Positions 17,395 to 26,349 of a stretch of 64,000 bases of DNA are shown here, one piece after another. Source of the DNA: Marinobacterium sedimentorum (GTDB lineage Bacteria > Pseudomonadota > Gammaproteobacteria > Pseudomonadales > Balneatricaceae); assembly GCF_024267675.1 (NCBI RefSeq), contig NZ_JALDYX010000002.1, forward strand, positions 124,001 to 188,000, read 5' to 3'. How positions within the stretch are numbered: the stretch's first letter is position 1; each line of letters begins with the position of its first letter. A model generated the notes under the pieces. The model was not told the DNA's origin. It searched no databases and was given only the letters and a program-made list of their open reading frames with translations. Both the position numbers and the translations under genes were made by a program.

Positions 17395-18570
17395 ATGAAG
17401 CTTAACCTGCCGCTGCTGGCGCTGGCCCTGGGGGCATTCGGTATCGGTGTTACCGAATTTTCTCCCATGGGCATGTTGTCGGTCATTGCCGGCGATCTGG
17501 ACGTGAGTATCCCGACCGCCGGTATGCTGATTAGCGCTTATGCCTTTGGTGTGGTGGTCGGTGCGCCGATCATGACACTGGGGTTTGCCAACATGTCGCG
17601 CCGCAGTCTGCTGCTGCTGGCGATGAGCATTTTCACCATCGGCAACCTGATCTCGGCACTGTCGGACGGCTATGGCACCCTGCTGATTGGTCGTATTGTT
17701 ACCTCGTTCAATCACGGTGCGTTTTTTGGCGTGGGCGCCGTTGTCGCCACGCAACTGGTACCGCCGCACAAGCGTGCAGGCGCGGTGGCCGCCATGTTTT
17801 CCGGCCTGACCATTGCCAATATCGGCGGTGTGCCGCTGGCAACCTACGTGGGTGAAACCATCGGCTGGAGAACCGCCTTTATGGGGATGGCTGTATTGGG
17901 CCTGTTTACCCTGGTCGCGCTACGCGTCTCACTACCTAAACTGGCCGTGGATGGGCAAACCACCATCGCCAATGAGATCAAGGTGCTCGGTAAAGGCTCG
18001 GTACTCTTTGCACTCTTGCTGACCGTGGTTAGCTCCAGTTCGATGTTTACCGTGTTCAGCTATATAGCACCGATTTTGCAAGACGAGACCCGCGTCGGAA
18101 CCCTGTTTGTCACCAGCATGCTGGTGCTGTATGGCCTGGGTCTGGCGGTCGGCAACGGGCTGGCGGGCCGCTTTGCCGATCGTAACCTGACCGGCACGCT
18201 GGTGATGTCATTGCTGGGATCAGTCATCCTGTTGACGCTATTTGCAGCCACCATGCAGCATGCCCTGATCGTGCCACCGCTGATTTTCTTCTGGGGCATC
18301 GCCAGCTTTGCCATAGTGCCACCGTTACAGGCTCTGGTTGTGCGCGAAGCCGCAGACGCACCGAATCTTGCGTCGTCAATGAACATTGCCGCGTTCAACC
18401 TGGGTAATGCCAGCGGGGCTGCACTGGGAGGTGCGGTGATTCATCTCGGGCTGGGCTTGCCAAGCGTTGCGCTGGCGGGTGCCGCGACATCTGCCGCCGG
18501 CCTGGTGCTGGTATTGCTGTTCCAGAAGCATAAAAAGGCGCAAGAAGAGCAGCTTGCCGCTGCTTACTGA
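17395..18570 (+). CDS. MFS transporter, AraJ/drug-efflux type
   Basis: 391 residues, 12 predicted helices, with the N-terminal GAFGIGVTEFSPMGMLSVIA segment characteristic of sugar/drug efflux proteins of the DHA1 branch. Inner membrane; substrate not predictable. The ATG at 17395 is ten bases after GAGGAGA; an earlier ATG at 17368 would overlap this site. Divergent from a LysR gene, probably its regulator. Confidence 0.87.
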   Translation: MKLNLPLLALALGAFGIGVTEFSPMGMLSVIAGDLDVSIPTAGMLISAYAFGVVVGAPIMTLGFANMSRRSLLLLAMSIFTIGNLISALSDGYGTLLIGRIVTSFNHGAFFGVGAVVATQLVPPHKRAGAVAAMFSGLTIANIGGVPLATYVGETIGWRTAFMGMAVLGLFTLVALRVSLPKLAVDGQTTIANEIKVLGKGSVLFALLLTVVSSSSMFTVFSYIAPILQDETRVGTLFVTSMLVLYGLGLAVGNGLAGRFADRNLTGTLVMSLLGSVILLTLFAATMQHALIVPPLIFFWGIASFAIVPPLQALVVREAADAPNLASSMNIAAFNLGNASGAALGGAVIHLGLGLPSVALAGAATSAAGLVLVLLFQKHKKAQEEQLAAAY

Positions 18571-18686
18571 GCCCCCTGTTTAGGGACTGTTGACCTTTGT
18601 GAGCATGTCCTGCCGAAGGCTGTTTTCGCACCAGAAAAGGCGCGAGATCGCGAATGTTGGGCACGCAATTGCCAGTTGCAGCCTTG

Positions 18687-18869
18687 CTGCCGCTGGCGGT
18701 CTCCATTGCCAAGATCCAGCAGGTCTTCGATGCCGAAGGCAACTGCCTGGATGCGGCCACCGAGAAGTACATCAGGCGCGCCGGGCGCAACCTGATCGAT
18801 TAGATCAATGATGCCCTGTGCCCGAAAATCAGCCTGGAGGCGATACTGCGCGAGCGGGAGGAGGCCTGA
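18687..18869 (+). pseudogene. Duplicated 3' end of the FMN reductase gene
   Basis: Reads LPLAVSIAKIQQVFDAEGNC and on to AILREREEA, matching the last 61 codons of the gene at 15333-15923 with few changes, but with a TAG at 18801-18803 where the intact gene has TAC. There is no start or flavin-binding half. Homology continues past the stop to about 18926 (copy 1 to about 15975), with a constant offset of 2946 bases. Confidence 0.88.
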
Positions 18870-18916
18870 GGAGGAATTGGGTTGGGCAGACGGGGGCTTC
18901 GTGGCGCTCCTGCGCG

Positions 18917-19450
18917 TCTGTATTTCGCCAGTCGGCGACATAGCCTCGGGACGCGTAGGAGCCGCGTCCCGCGGCGAAGCTCTGAAAATGGAGGCTGTGC
19001 TTCGGTATCGGCTGGCGTACTGTCATGCGGCTTTTGGTTCTATTACCATGCCTGCCGGCGGATGGTTTGCGGGTTTTCTGCGAGTCCGTATTTCGCCTGT
19101 CGTCGATGTAACTTCGAGCCCCGTAGGAGTCGCGTCCCGCGGCGAAGCTTTGAAAATGAAGATTGTGTTCCAGTATTGGGCGGCGTACTGTCATGCAGTT
19201 TTTGGTGCTATTACCATGCCTGGCGGCGGATGGTTTGTGGGTTTTCTGCGAGTCCGTATTTCGCCTGTCGGCGATGTAACTTCGAGCCCCGTAGGAGCCG
19301 CGTCCCGCGGCGAAGCTCTGAAAATGGAGGCAGTGCTTCGGTATCGGCTGGCGTACTGTCATGCGGCTTTTGGTTCTATTACCATGCCTGCCGGCGGATG
19401 GTTTGCGGGATTGCTGCGAGTCTGTATTACGCCTGTCGGCGACCTACTTT
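18917..19450. repeat. 168-bp tandem repeat, three units plus a partial fourth
   Basis: The marker TATT(T/A)CGCC recurs at 18921, 19089, 19257 and 19425, exactly 168 bases apart. Each unit carries the REP-like core GTAGGAG(C/T)CGCGTCCCGCGG, a GAAAATGGAGG-like stretch and ATTACCATGCCTG(C/G)CGGCGG. Units 1 and 3 are most alike; unit 2 is more diverged. Because 168 is divisible by three, open frames run through on both strands, but I see no gene in them. Confidence 0.88.
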
Positions 19451-20306
19451 CCTTGTTATGTGACAAGGAAGGTAGGCAAAAGCTTTTTACCTTAAAGAAC
19501 TCGCCCCAATGAAGCCTTTTTCGTTGCGCTGTGACGCCATTGTGCGGGCGCCGGCCATCAAGGTGAAGAGCTGGCACATCCTGTGCCTAATCTGCGGCTC
19601 GACAGTCCCTGTCTCACCCCTTCGGGCCAATTCACCGAATGACCTCAGTGCTCGCCGGCTTCACAAGGGGGGGGGAAGCCGTTCTGATGTCTTGGTGCTA
19701 GTGTTGAGGCCCTTGCTCCTTATCCCTGCTTTCGGCATTATTCCTTGGGCACTCATGGAGTATCGGTGCTTGGTGTTGATCGTCAAACAAGAAAATCGTC
19801 AGCTGAGCAACGGAAGCCAGGCTGGGTGAATTGCCCCCATTCTCAATTCCTATGTTTTCCTGGCCCGGCCTGTGTTGCATCGCAGGCGGTATACTGTCGT
19901 CAGTAGGGCGGTAGCGTGGTTTTTGGCGCTTTCGGTCAATCCGGCCGGATAAACGGCCTTGCAGGCCAGTATCTCGATATGCGGCAAAATATGTGCTAAT
20001 ACTTCTTTAGGATCAAAAAGTTACATCGAGGCGTAAAATTGTGGATATGAGGCTTGGTGATCGTTTTGTCAGATTCAGTTCGATTGAACAGATGACCTGG
20101 AAGGCTGATGCTGCCTGGCTTTGTGTCGTTTTTGACGAGAATTCATCAGGGAATACTGGCCTCAGTCAAAACGGCCTCAGAGGCTAGGATACAAATGTTA
20201 GGCCGTCAGTCTGATTCGGTCGACAAATTCTATTTAGTATGTCGATTATTCAATCTCAACTTCGACTAGTTGTTACATACAACGTGAAAGCTTGAGGAAA
20301 AATGCA
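19451..20306. other. Intergenic stretch without a recognised gene
   Basis: Holds a fragment of the 86-bp repeat near 19595-19628 and a possible 48-codon frame from the GTG at 20041 with no recognisable product. The second half is AT-richer than the flanks. Nothing else can be supported. Confidence 0.5.
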
Positions 20307-20945
20307 ATGAGTAAAGTTTTCGTAAACATCGGACTAAGCCTTGACGGCTACATGGCACCGGAAGGAATGGCGATAGAGAATTGGGATAGGCCTGATTACA
20401 AGGACTGGGGTGCAAAGTGGGGTGCGATGATGAGCTGGGTTCTTAAACTGCAATATTTCCGCGAGAACCTCAAGTTCGGGCCCGGCGGAGAGACCGGTCA
20501 GGTTAATGATATGTTTCGCTATACCATGGAGCGTAGCGGTGCCAGCATCATGGGTAAGCGAATGTTCGAACAAGGCGAAATTTCATGGCCCGAGGAAGCT
20601 CCGTTTCACACTCCATTATACGTTCTTACCCACGAGAAGCGCGAACCTTGGGTCCGACCGGGCGGGACGACATTCTACTTCGTCAACGACGGTCCAGAGA
20701 GCGCCCTTGAACAGGCCAGAGAGTCCGCGGGCGATCGCGATATTCGCATCTCGGGTGGCGCAAACGTAATCCAGCAGTATTTAAATCTGGGTGTGATCGA
20801 TGAGTTGGAGATCGCACAAGCGCCAGTTATGTTCGGTCGAGGGCAACGCCTTTTCGATAACCTACGCGAGCCCGTGCCGCAGTTTCGAATTGACAAGGTG
20901 GTTGATAGTCCAACCGCTACACACTTGCGCTATGTGCGTGAGTAG
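20307..20945 (+). CDS. Dihydrofolate reductase family protein (RibD C-terminal-like)
   Basis: 212 residues. VNIGLSLDGYMAPEG at the N-terminus and ISGGANVIQQYLNLGVIDEL near 150-170 are the two signatures of the RibD_C/DHFR-like fold, which binds NADPH. Proteins of this type are usually uncharacterised reductases. Start at 20307 follows GAGGAAAAATGCA. Codon use and base composition are less GC-rich than in the catabolic blocks, in keeping with an acquired gene. Confidence 0.85.
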   Translation: MSKVFVNIGLSLDGYMAPEGMAIENWDRPDYKDWGAKWGAMMSWVLKLQYFRENLKFGPGGETGQVNDMFRYTMERSGASIMGKRMFEQGEISWPEEAPFHTPLYVLTHEKREPWVRPGGTTFYFVNDGPESALEQARESAGDRDIRISGGANVIQQYLNLGVIDELEIAQAPVMFGRGQRLFDNLREPVPQFRIDKVVDSPTATHLRYVRE

Positions 20946-21108
20946 GAGAGACCTAACACCTGTGAGCCGTCCCTATGTTTTCAGGAATATTCAGCACGCG
21001 ATACGGCGACCGGAAGGTACCGTCACGTTCAACTATCAGTCACCCGATCTTTTCGATAAAGAAAAGCCGGGAGGAATAATTCTTGAAATACCTACTCGCG
21101 TTGCTATG

Positions 21109-21171
21109 GAGTCAGGTCTTGTCTTTTGCTCTGCCTTTTTATCTGAGGGGTAAAAGGCAAGACCTGACCCC
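21109..21171. repeat. RAYT/REP-type hairpin (GGGTCAGGTCTTG family)
   Basis: A 19-20 base arm (GAGTCAGGTCTTGTCTTTT) and its near-complement (AAAAGGCAAGACCTGACCCC) are separated by about 24 bases. The GGGGTCAG start matches tags at 24.2, 28.6 and 30.9 kb and is typical of sequences mobilised by REP-associated tyrosine transposases. No transposase is present. Confidence 0.65.
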
Positions 21172-21410
21172 GTGACCTCTTTATCTGCGAGGACGACAAT
21201 CAGTATTAAAATGAGCCGATGCATCAGTTCACGAACGAATTTTGAACGGAATTCTGGGCGTAATGCCTGATGCCGAACCACGATCATATTTTGATCGAAA
21301 CGCTGGTGTGCGATCTCATGTCCGCAGTCACAACGGCCAGTGTGTCTACGCCAAAAATGGTAGTTTCAAAGCGGCCGACATGGCCACGATGTACATCGTG
21401 AATAATCGAA

Positions 21411-21689
21411 ATGGCACCGAGCACACTAAAGACAATCAAGATATATGGCGGCTGGGTATTGGTCTGTCTGGCCGTTTCGGCGTATGGCGTATTGTTCGAA
21501 AACCATGGTGAATACGGCATTAGTTCTCATATCTGGCTGACCATTACAGGTTTTCCCATGTCGCTATTGTCATGGTTTATTGTCCCAAACGGAACTTTTA
21601 TCGGTTCGCTGGCAGCAGGAACTTTAGGGCTGGTTCAATGGGCGGCGATTGCTGAAGGCTTCGCGATGTGGGGTGCTTGGAGAAAATAA
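21411..21689 (+). CDS. Small hydrophobic membrane protein, hypothetical
   Basis: 92 residues with three likely membrane segments: YGGWVLVCLAVSAYGVLF near the start, IWLTITGFPMSLLSWFIV in the middle and GSLAAGTLGLVQWAAIAEGF near the end. No family recognised. The upstream sequence lacks a strong ribosome site, so the start is uncertain. It is isolated among repeats and another small membrane gene. Confidence 0.55.
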   Translation: MAPSTLKTIKIYGGWVLVCLAVSAYGVLFENHGEYGISSHIWLTITGFPMSLLSWFIVPNGTFIGSLAAGTLGLVQWAAIAEGFAMWGAWRK

Positions 21690-21749
21690 AAGGCAAATGA
21701 AAAATAGCAATGGGGTCAAGATCGCTCACTGTCGTTCATTGGGGGTTAT

Positions 21750-22055
21750 GTGTCAAAAAGATGTATGAAACTTAGTGTTTTTCAATCGATTATGCTGTCT
21801 ATAGCCGCTCCCAGTCTAATAGTCTTTTTCGGAGTGCAATCGTCGTACTGGCTAAATCTAAGATCAAACCTCGCTACGCTCGAAATGGTGTATTCGTTAT
21901 TAGCTATGTGTGTCGGCGTTTATGCATTCAGCAGAATAAAGATTTTTTCAAGGCCTAATCTTTTAGTGGTCTGGTTAATTTACGTACTAATCTTATTTGC
22001 CATAATATTTTTGGTTAGTTTATTAACTGCATGTGGTAATGGTGACTGCCTATGA
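21750..22055 (+). CDS. Small membrane protein, hypothetical
   Basis: 101 residues from a GTG at 21750, or 96 from the ATG at 21765. Three hydrophobic stretches: IMLSIAAPSLIVFFG, MVYSLLAMCVGVYAF and LLVVWLIYVLILFAIIFLVS, with a polar CGNGDCL tail. Unrecognised. AT-rich relative to the operons nearby, suggesting transfer. Confidence 0.5.
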   Translation: MSKRCMKLSVFQSIMLSIAAPSLIVFFGVQSSYWLNLRSNLATLEMVYSLLAMCVGVYAFSRIKIFSRPNLLVVWLIYVLILFAIIFLVSLLTACGNGDCL

Positions 22056-22267
22056 TAAAACGCACGGTAAATCAGTCAAAAACGCTCGCTTTGCTCACCA
22101 GGACTTCGCAGTTACGCGGCTTCGGTGATTTATCGGTATTTCCGTGGGAAGCTATTATTTTCATGTGAACCGGACTCCCCATCAACCTGCTTCGGTTTCA
22201 TCACCTTCAAGACAAACACTATCATCCCGGCTGAAAAATACATTGTCAGCCGAAGCAGTGCAGGACA

Positions 22268-22343
22268 TTTGTAGGAGCCCGGTCTCCGGGCGAATCGGGT
22301 GCCCGACCAAGCGCTAATCGCCCGCGGAGCTGGCTCCTACAAA
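22268..22343. repeat. Inverted REP pair (REPIN-like)
   Basis: The ends TTTGTAGGAGCC and GGCTCCTACAAA are perfect complements, and each is followed inward by its own GC-rich dyad (CCCGGTCTCCGGGCGAA and CGCCCGCGGAGCTGG). Two REP units facing each other form a 76-bp REPIN, in the untranslated space before the sheath gene. Confidence 0.8.
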
Positions 22344-22442
22344 CGGCGATACATCCACCGATGTCAGCACCGTGATAGGCACCTAATCCCCGTATAAAGG
22401 CATAGATGAACCTATTTGCAGACCAGGTTAATAATATCTATT

Positions 22443-22461
22443 TATACAGTGTGGCTGTATA
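22443..22461. promoter_or_regulatory. Inverted repeat upstream of the sheath gene
   Basis: TATACAG-N5-CTGTATA is a perfect 7-bp dyad 52 bases before the sheath start codon. TTGCAG near 22420 and the AT-rich stretch around 22440 could be a sigma-70 promoter, in which case the dyad would overlap the initiation region as an operator or 5' hairpin. Confidence 0.35.
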
Positions 22462-22512
22462 ACTATAGCGACGCAGAATGTTTGACGACTCTAACCAAAG
22501 GGAACGAAAGGC

Positions 22513-24102
22513 ATGTCCAGCTCTAATATAAAAACACCTGGCGTGTATATAGATGAAATAAACGAATTTCCCAATTCTGTTGTTCCGGTGGAAACAGCGG
22601 TGCCAGCGTTTGTTGGTTACACGCCCACGGCGGAATACGAAGGAGAATCTTACTACGGAAAGGCACATAAGATTTCCTCGTTCGCCGAGTTTCAATCCAT
22701 ATATATGAAAGCTGATCCGGCTCCGCCAGCCGATCCTGCGTCGAAATATAGTCCCGAGTATTATCTGCTGGAGCAGGGGCAGAAACCGTCCAAAGGGGAT
22801 TATCTGGAGATAAACGGCACTTTTTATGCTGTCGTCCCTGACCCCAGCACCCTCTACTATCTCTACAACAGCATTCGCCTGTTTTATCAAAATGGCGGAG
22901 GGGATGCTTACATTGTTTCTGTCGGCGCCTATGGCGTCCCAAGTCGCACGGCGGCGGATGTGGGGGCACAAGTTGTCAATCCGCATGTTCAGCTGGCCGA
23001 TTTGCAGCATGGCCTGGAGCTGCTCAAACATGAGCAGGAGCCAACCCTGTACATCTGTCCCGATGCGACCCTGTTGTCAGTGGACGACAACGGCACGCTA
23101 ATGCAAAGCATGTTGCTGCAGGCTGAGGAGCTACAGACTGCGATGTGCCTGTTCGACGTTATTGGCGGCAAAGCACCAGACCCGGTCACCTATACCCAGG
23201 ATATTGAGACATTCCGCAATCATACCGGGTCCCATGGTTTGATGTTTGGCGCCGCCTATTACCCATTTATTGGCACGACCATCATGGACAATGGCGATAT
23301 CAACTATACCAATCTGTTTGGTGGTGATATCAAACAGCTGGGCGCTATTCTGAACCCGGCCTCTGCGCCCAATGCAGCGGTTGAGAAGATCATTGGCATG
23401 ATCGAAAATCCGCCGAATACCGGCGCATTGACCTGCTCTCAGCTTAATGCAGCGCTGCTGACTGCGTCCAGGACCTATGCGCAGATTATTAAGCATGTGT
23501 TGGCGGACGCCAATATGCTTCCGCCAAGCGGCGGTCTGGCTGGCGTTTATACGGTCAACGATAATGTGAATGGTGTTTGGCACGCAGCTGCCAATACCAG
23601 CATTGTCGGCGCGGCCAGTCTGTCCATTCGTTTGAATGATACACAGCAGGCGGATCTGAATGTCGATGCGGTATCCGGCAAGTCGATCAATGCGATTCGC
23701 TTTTTCAACGGTCTGGGGATTCTGGTGTGGGGCGCACGCACGTTGGATGGCAATAGTCAGGACTGGCGTTATATTTCAGTTCGCCGCACTATCACGCTCA
23801 TAGAGCAGTCGATCAGGCAAGCAGTGCGGGCTTATGGCTCAGAACCGAACGACGCTAATACATGGGAGGCGGTCAAAAGTGCGATCAGCCGTTTCCTGAT
23901 CGATATCTGGAAACAGGGCGGGTTGCAGGGCGCGAAAGCGTCGGATGCTTTCCAGGTTGAATGCGGCCTGGGTACAACCATGACGATGGAAGATATTCTC
24001 AACGGTATCATGACGGTGACGGTTAAGGTCGCTGTCGTTAGACCGGCAGAATTTATTGTCATCAGTTTTCAACAGATAATGGTGGACAATGTTTCCCGGT
24101 AG
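22513..24102 (+). CDS. Contractile tail sheath protein, orphan (extracellular contractile injection system type)
   Basis: 529 residues. The N-terminus, IKTPGVYIDEINEFPNSVVP followed by VETAVPAFVGYT, is the signature of sheath subunits of phage-tail-like injection systems (Afp, PVC and marine eCIS groups). The C-terminal 100 residues, including FLIDIWKQGGLQGAKASDAF, form the conserved sheath core that polymerises around the tube and contracts. GGGAACGAAAGGC precedes the ATG. No tube, baseplate, spike, ATPase or tape-measure gene lies nearby, so this copy cannot build a particle by itself. A relic of a second sheath C-terminus is at 34.6 kb. It may be a leftover, or may work with a cluster elsewhere. 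Confidence 0.88.
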   Translation: MSSSNIKTPGVYIDEINEFPNSVVPVETAVPAFVGYTPTAEYEGESYYGKAHKISSFAEFQSIYMKADPAPPADPASKYSPEYYLLEQGQKPSKGDYLEINGTFYAVVPDPSTLYYLYNSIRLFYQNGGGDAYIVSVGAYGVPSRTAADVGAQVVNPHVQLADLQHGLELLKHEQEPTLYICPDATLLSVDDNGTLMQSMLLQAEELQTAMCLFDVIGGKAPDPVTYTQDIETFRNHTGSHGLMFGAAYYPFIGTTIMDNGDINYTNLFGGDIKQLGAILNPASAPNAAVEKIIGMIENPPNTGALTCSQLNAALLTASRTYAQIIKHVLADANMLPPSGGLAGVYTVNDNVNGVWHAAANTSIVGAASLSIRLNDTQQADLNVDAVSGKSINAIRFFNGLGILVWGARTLDGNSQDWRYISVRRTITLIEQSIRQAVRAYGSEPNDANTWEAVKSAISRFLIDIWKQGGLQGAKASDAFQVECGLGTTMTMEDILNGIMTVTVKVAVVRPAEFIVISFQQIMVDNVSR

Positions 24103-24180
24103 CAACGCATACGGCTCATCGGTGACCCTTTGACTCGCCCATCCAGCCAAGTGCGTCCGTTTTACGGACCCGCCGGACAG
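24001..24180 (+). repeat. 180-bp direct repeat, copy 1 (sheath 3' end and downstream)
   Basis: Aligns without gaps to 34601-34780 (constant offset 10,600); I count 149 of 180 identical. It covers the last 33 sheath codons, the stop codon and about 80 untranslated bases. Confidence 0.9.
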
Positions 24181-24199
24181 ATATTTGGGGTCATAGATA

Positions 24200-24224
24200 T
24201 TTGGGGTCAGAGTAAAAATAGCCC
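24200..24224 (+). repeat. 25-bp direct repeat (TTTGGGGTCAGAG tag), left copy
   Basis: Matches 28580-28604 with one difference (GGTCAGAG versus GGTAAGAG). The two copies bracket a 4.35-kb block with the nucleobase permease, fdhA and two pseudogenes. The first part (AGATATTTGGGGTCA) is itself duplicated in tandem at 24179-24209. Confidence 0.75.
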
Positions 24225-24241
24225 GGCGTTCCTCAGCGCAT

Positions 24242-24268
24242 CCTGGAATTCCCGGCGGGAATTCCAGG
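24242..24268. repeat. Perfect hairpin beyond the permease 3' end
   Basis: CCTGGAATTCCC / GGGAATTCCAGG, 12-bp stem with a three-base loop, 12 bases past the permease stop on the minus strand. No T tract follows, so it may be an RNA-stabilising hairpin rather than an intrinsic terminator. Confidence 0.55.
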
Positions 24269-24280
24269 TGGCTGCCTTGC

Positions 24281-25729
24281 TCAGACAAGGTGCGATTTTT
24301 TGCAACGGACGTAGTAGATCAGTCCGCCCAGGCTCGCGCCTATGAGCCATGCATAACCGGTGAGCTGGCCCAGCAACGGGACCCAGACCGTGGCGACCGA
24401 GAACGCCCCCGCAATGCCGAATGCGACGAGCGCATTGTCATTCCAGCCGTTGCCAAAGTGATAGGTGCCACCTTTCATGTCGTAGAGGTCGTCGCGCCTG
24501 AGCACCTGTTTACGCAGGCTGTAGTAATCGACGATCATGATGCCGTAAAGCGGCGCCAGGGTCGCGCCTAGGGTGTTGACGAAGCCGCTGATGCCGAACT
24601 GGCTGATGAAGCTGGTCCAGAATCCGCCGATGAACAGTGCAAACAGCGACGTGATCAAGCCGGCCCTGCGGAAGCTGATCCTGTGCGGTGACAGGTTGGC
24701 GATGCCGTTGACCGCGGGAACGAAGTTCGCCACCAGGTTGATCCCGACCGTTGCGGCAAAGAAGGTGATGGCGGCAATGACGCCGAGAAGCACGCTATCG
24801 GTGCGGCCGACGATTTCCGTCGGGTTGATGATCTCCTCGCCATAGACGACGGCAGCACCGGCGGTTGTGAGCAGTGCCAGCGCCGAAAACAGGATCATGT
24901 TGAACGGCAGACCGGCAAGGTTGCCCTTGATCATCGCGTTCTTGTCCCGGGCGTAGCGCGAAAAGTCGCTGAAGTTGATCATGACGGCAGCAAAATAGGC
25001 CACCATGGTGCCGACGATGGCGATAAAGCCCTTGATCTCCGAGCCCAAGGTTGCTTCGGGGTTCGCAAAGATCGTTTGGGCCTGGGACAGCAGCTGACCG
25101 TCCGATTTGCTCCAGAGTACCATCACCAGGCCGATCATCACCGCGTATACGAACGGGCCGGCGATGTTCAGGAAGGTTTCAACCCAGCCCATGCCGCGCC
25201 AGAAGATGAAAATGTGGAATGCCCAGACGATGACGAACGACATCCAGTCGATGCTGTCGAGCCCAAGGATTTGCTCCCCCGCTGTGATGCCGGTTACGGA
25301 CCGGATCAGCAGTGCAAGCGCCGTCGAGGCGAAGTAAACCTGAACGCCGTACCAGAAGACCGCGACGGTCGCGCGCAGCACGGCCGGCAGCTTGGCCCCG
25401 GCCGTGCCCATACTGGCCCGGGCGAGCACCGGGTAGGGAATGCCGTAACGCTCACCGGCAGCGCCGGACAGATTGACAAGTAGCATGACCATCAGGCCGG
25501 CGCTAATGAGTGCGGCGAACGCTGTCCAGCCGCTGACGCCATAGGAAATGAAGAGCGATGCCACCAGCGAATAGCCGAACAGCGACTGGATATCGTTTGC
25601 CCAGATGTTGAAAATTGCAAACCATCCCCAGGATTTCTCTTCCTTCGTGACCGGACGCAGCGGGTTCTCTGTACCGTGGGTTGATTCGCCATTTGTGGAT
25701 GGCATCTTCTTCGTCTTGTCTGATTGCAT
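24281..25729 (-). CDS. NCS1-family nucleobase/hydantoin:cation symporter
   Basis: 482 residues, about 12 hydrophobic helices. NPLRPVTKEEKSWGWFAIFN followed by IWANDIQSLFGYSLVAS is the N-terminal signature of the NCS1 (PucI/FurE/Mhp1) family, which imports uracil, allantoin, cytosine or hydantoins. Inner membrane. Start set at 25729, eight bases after GGGAG; the upstream in-frame extension to 25792 lacks support. Substrate cannot be told from sequence alone; no purine or pyrimidine catabolic genes adjoin. Confidence 0.88.
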   Translation of the reverse strand: MQSDKTKKMPSTNGESTHGTENPLRPVTKEEKSWGWFAIFNIWANDIQSLFGYSLVASLFISYGVSGWTAFAALISAGLMVMLLVNLSGAAGERYGIPYPVLARASMGTAGAKLPAVLRATVAVFWYGVQVYFASTALALLIRSVTGITAGEQILGLDSIDWMSFVIVWAFHIFIFWRGMGWVETFLNIAGPFVYAVMIGLVMVLWSKSDGQLLSQAQTIFANPEATLGSEIKGFIAIVGTMVAYFAAVMINFSDFSRYARDKNAMIKGNLAGLPFNMILFSALALLTTAGAAVVYGEEIINPTEIVGRTDSVLLGVIAAITFFAATVGINLVANFVPAVNGIANLSPHRISFRRAGLITSLFALFIGGFWTSFISQFGISGFVNTLGATLAPLYGIMIVDYYSLRKQVLRRDDLYDMKGGTYHFGNGWNDNALVAFGIAGAFSVATVWVPLLGQLTGYAWLIGASLGGLIYYVRCKKSHLV

Positions 25730-25843
25730 CTTTCGGCTCCCTGTTGCGATGGGCCCAAGGGCCGTCCGGCTATCGGTGCGTTCTGACTTCAACTGCTAAG
25801 GTGGCTTTTCAATTCTATGCAACAAAGCCCGGGTATTCTCGAC

Positions 25844-26284
25844 ATGGATGATAAATTACGAAACCTTGTCGTCATGGGTGGAGCGGGGCATTTCGGTGCC
25901 CGGATATGCTGCCGGCTGGTCAGCGAACCTGGAATACGGCTCTATATCGCCGGTCGCTCGCAGCGCCGATCGGCCAGCTGGTTTCACAGCTGAACGGGCT
26001 TTCGCCGCGTGCCTAGGTATCGGGCGGTAAAGGACCACCGGAGTGACTCCTTTGAGCGCGGCCTGGAGGCACTGCAGCCCAGTATTGTTCTCCAGACGGC
26101 GGGGCCTTTTCAGGGGCAGGATTACCGGGTGGCGAAGGCTTGTGTCGCCTGCAAAAGCCATTAGGTCGACCTGGCCGATGGCCGAAGCGTCGGTGACGGG
26201 TTTCAGGGGGCGCTGCACGCGATGGCGAAAGATGCCAAAGTTCTGCGGGTTGCCGGGGCGAGTACCTTGCCGGGCTTGCCCGCC
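25844..26284 (+). pseudogene. Saccharopine dehydrogenase-family pseudogene, truncated
   Basis: From the ATG at 25844 the frame reads MDDKLRNLVVMGGAGHFGAR, then a stop (TGA near 25990), then LQTAGPFQGQDYRVAKAC, another stop (TAG near 26161), then VDLADGR and, after a frame change, VLRVAGASTLPGLPA. These pieces, in order, are the NAD-binding loop, the TAGPF loop and the SGASTLPGLS loop of saccharopine-dehydrogenase-like oxidoreductases. The C-terminal two-thirds is missing; IS110-derived sequence follows directly. Confidence 0.8.
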
Positions 26285-26349
26285 TCGCGCTGGTTCGTGG
26301 CGGTGGCCGGTCTTTTTGTTTTCGTCGGACTTTGCTGGCTGCCTGTCGT

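Noticed and set aside
18917..19450. CRISPR array
   Set aside because: Whole 168-bp units repeat with no short constant repeat and variable spacers, and there are no cas genes.
18808..19512. Long open frames on both strands through the 168-bp repeats
   Set aside because: The period is a multiple of three, so any frame open in one unit stays open in all; the translations are Arg/Ser-rich repeats with no ribosome site or family.
20197..20957. Integron cassette around the DHFR-like gene (GTTAGGC at 20197, ACCTAAC at 20951)
   Set aside because: The two boxes have the right form, but I could not pair either with its inner and outer partners, so no attC can be drawn.
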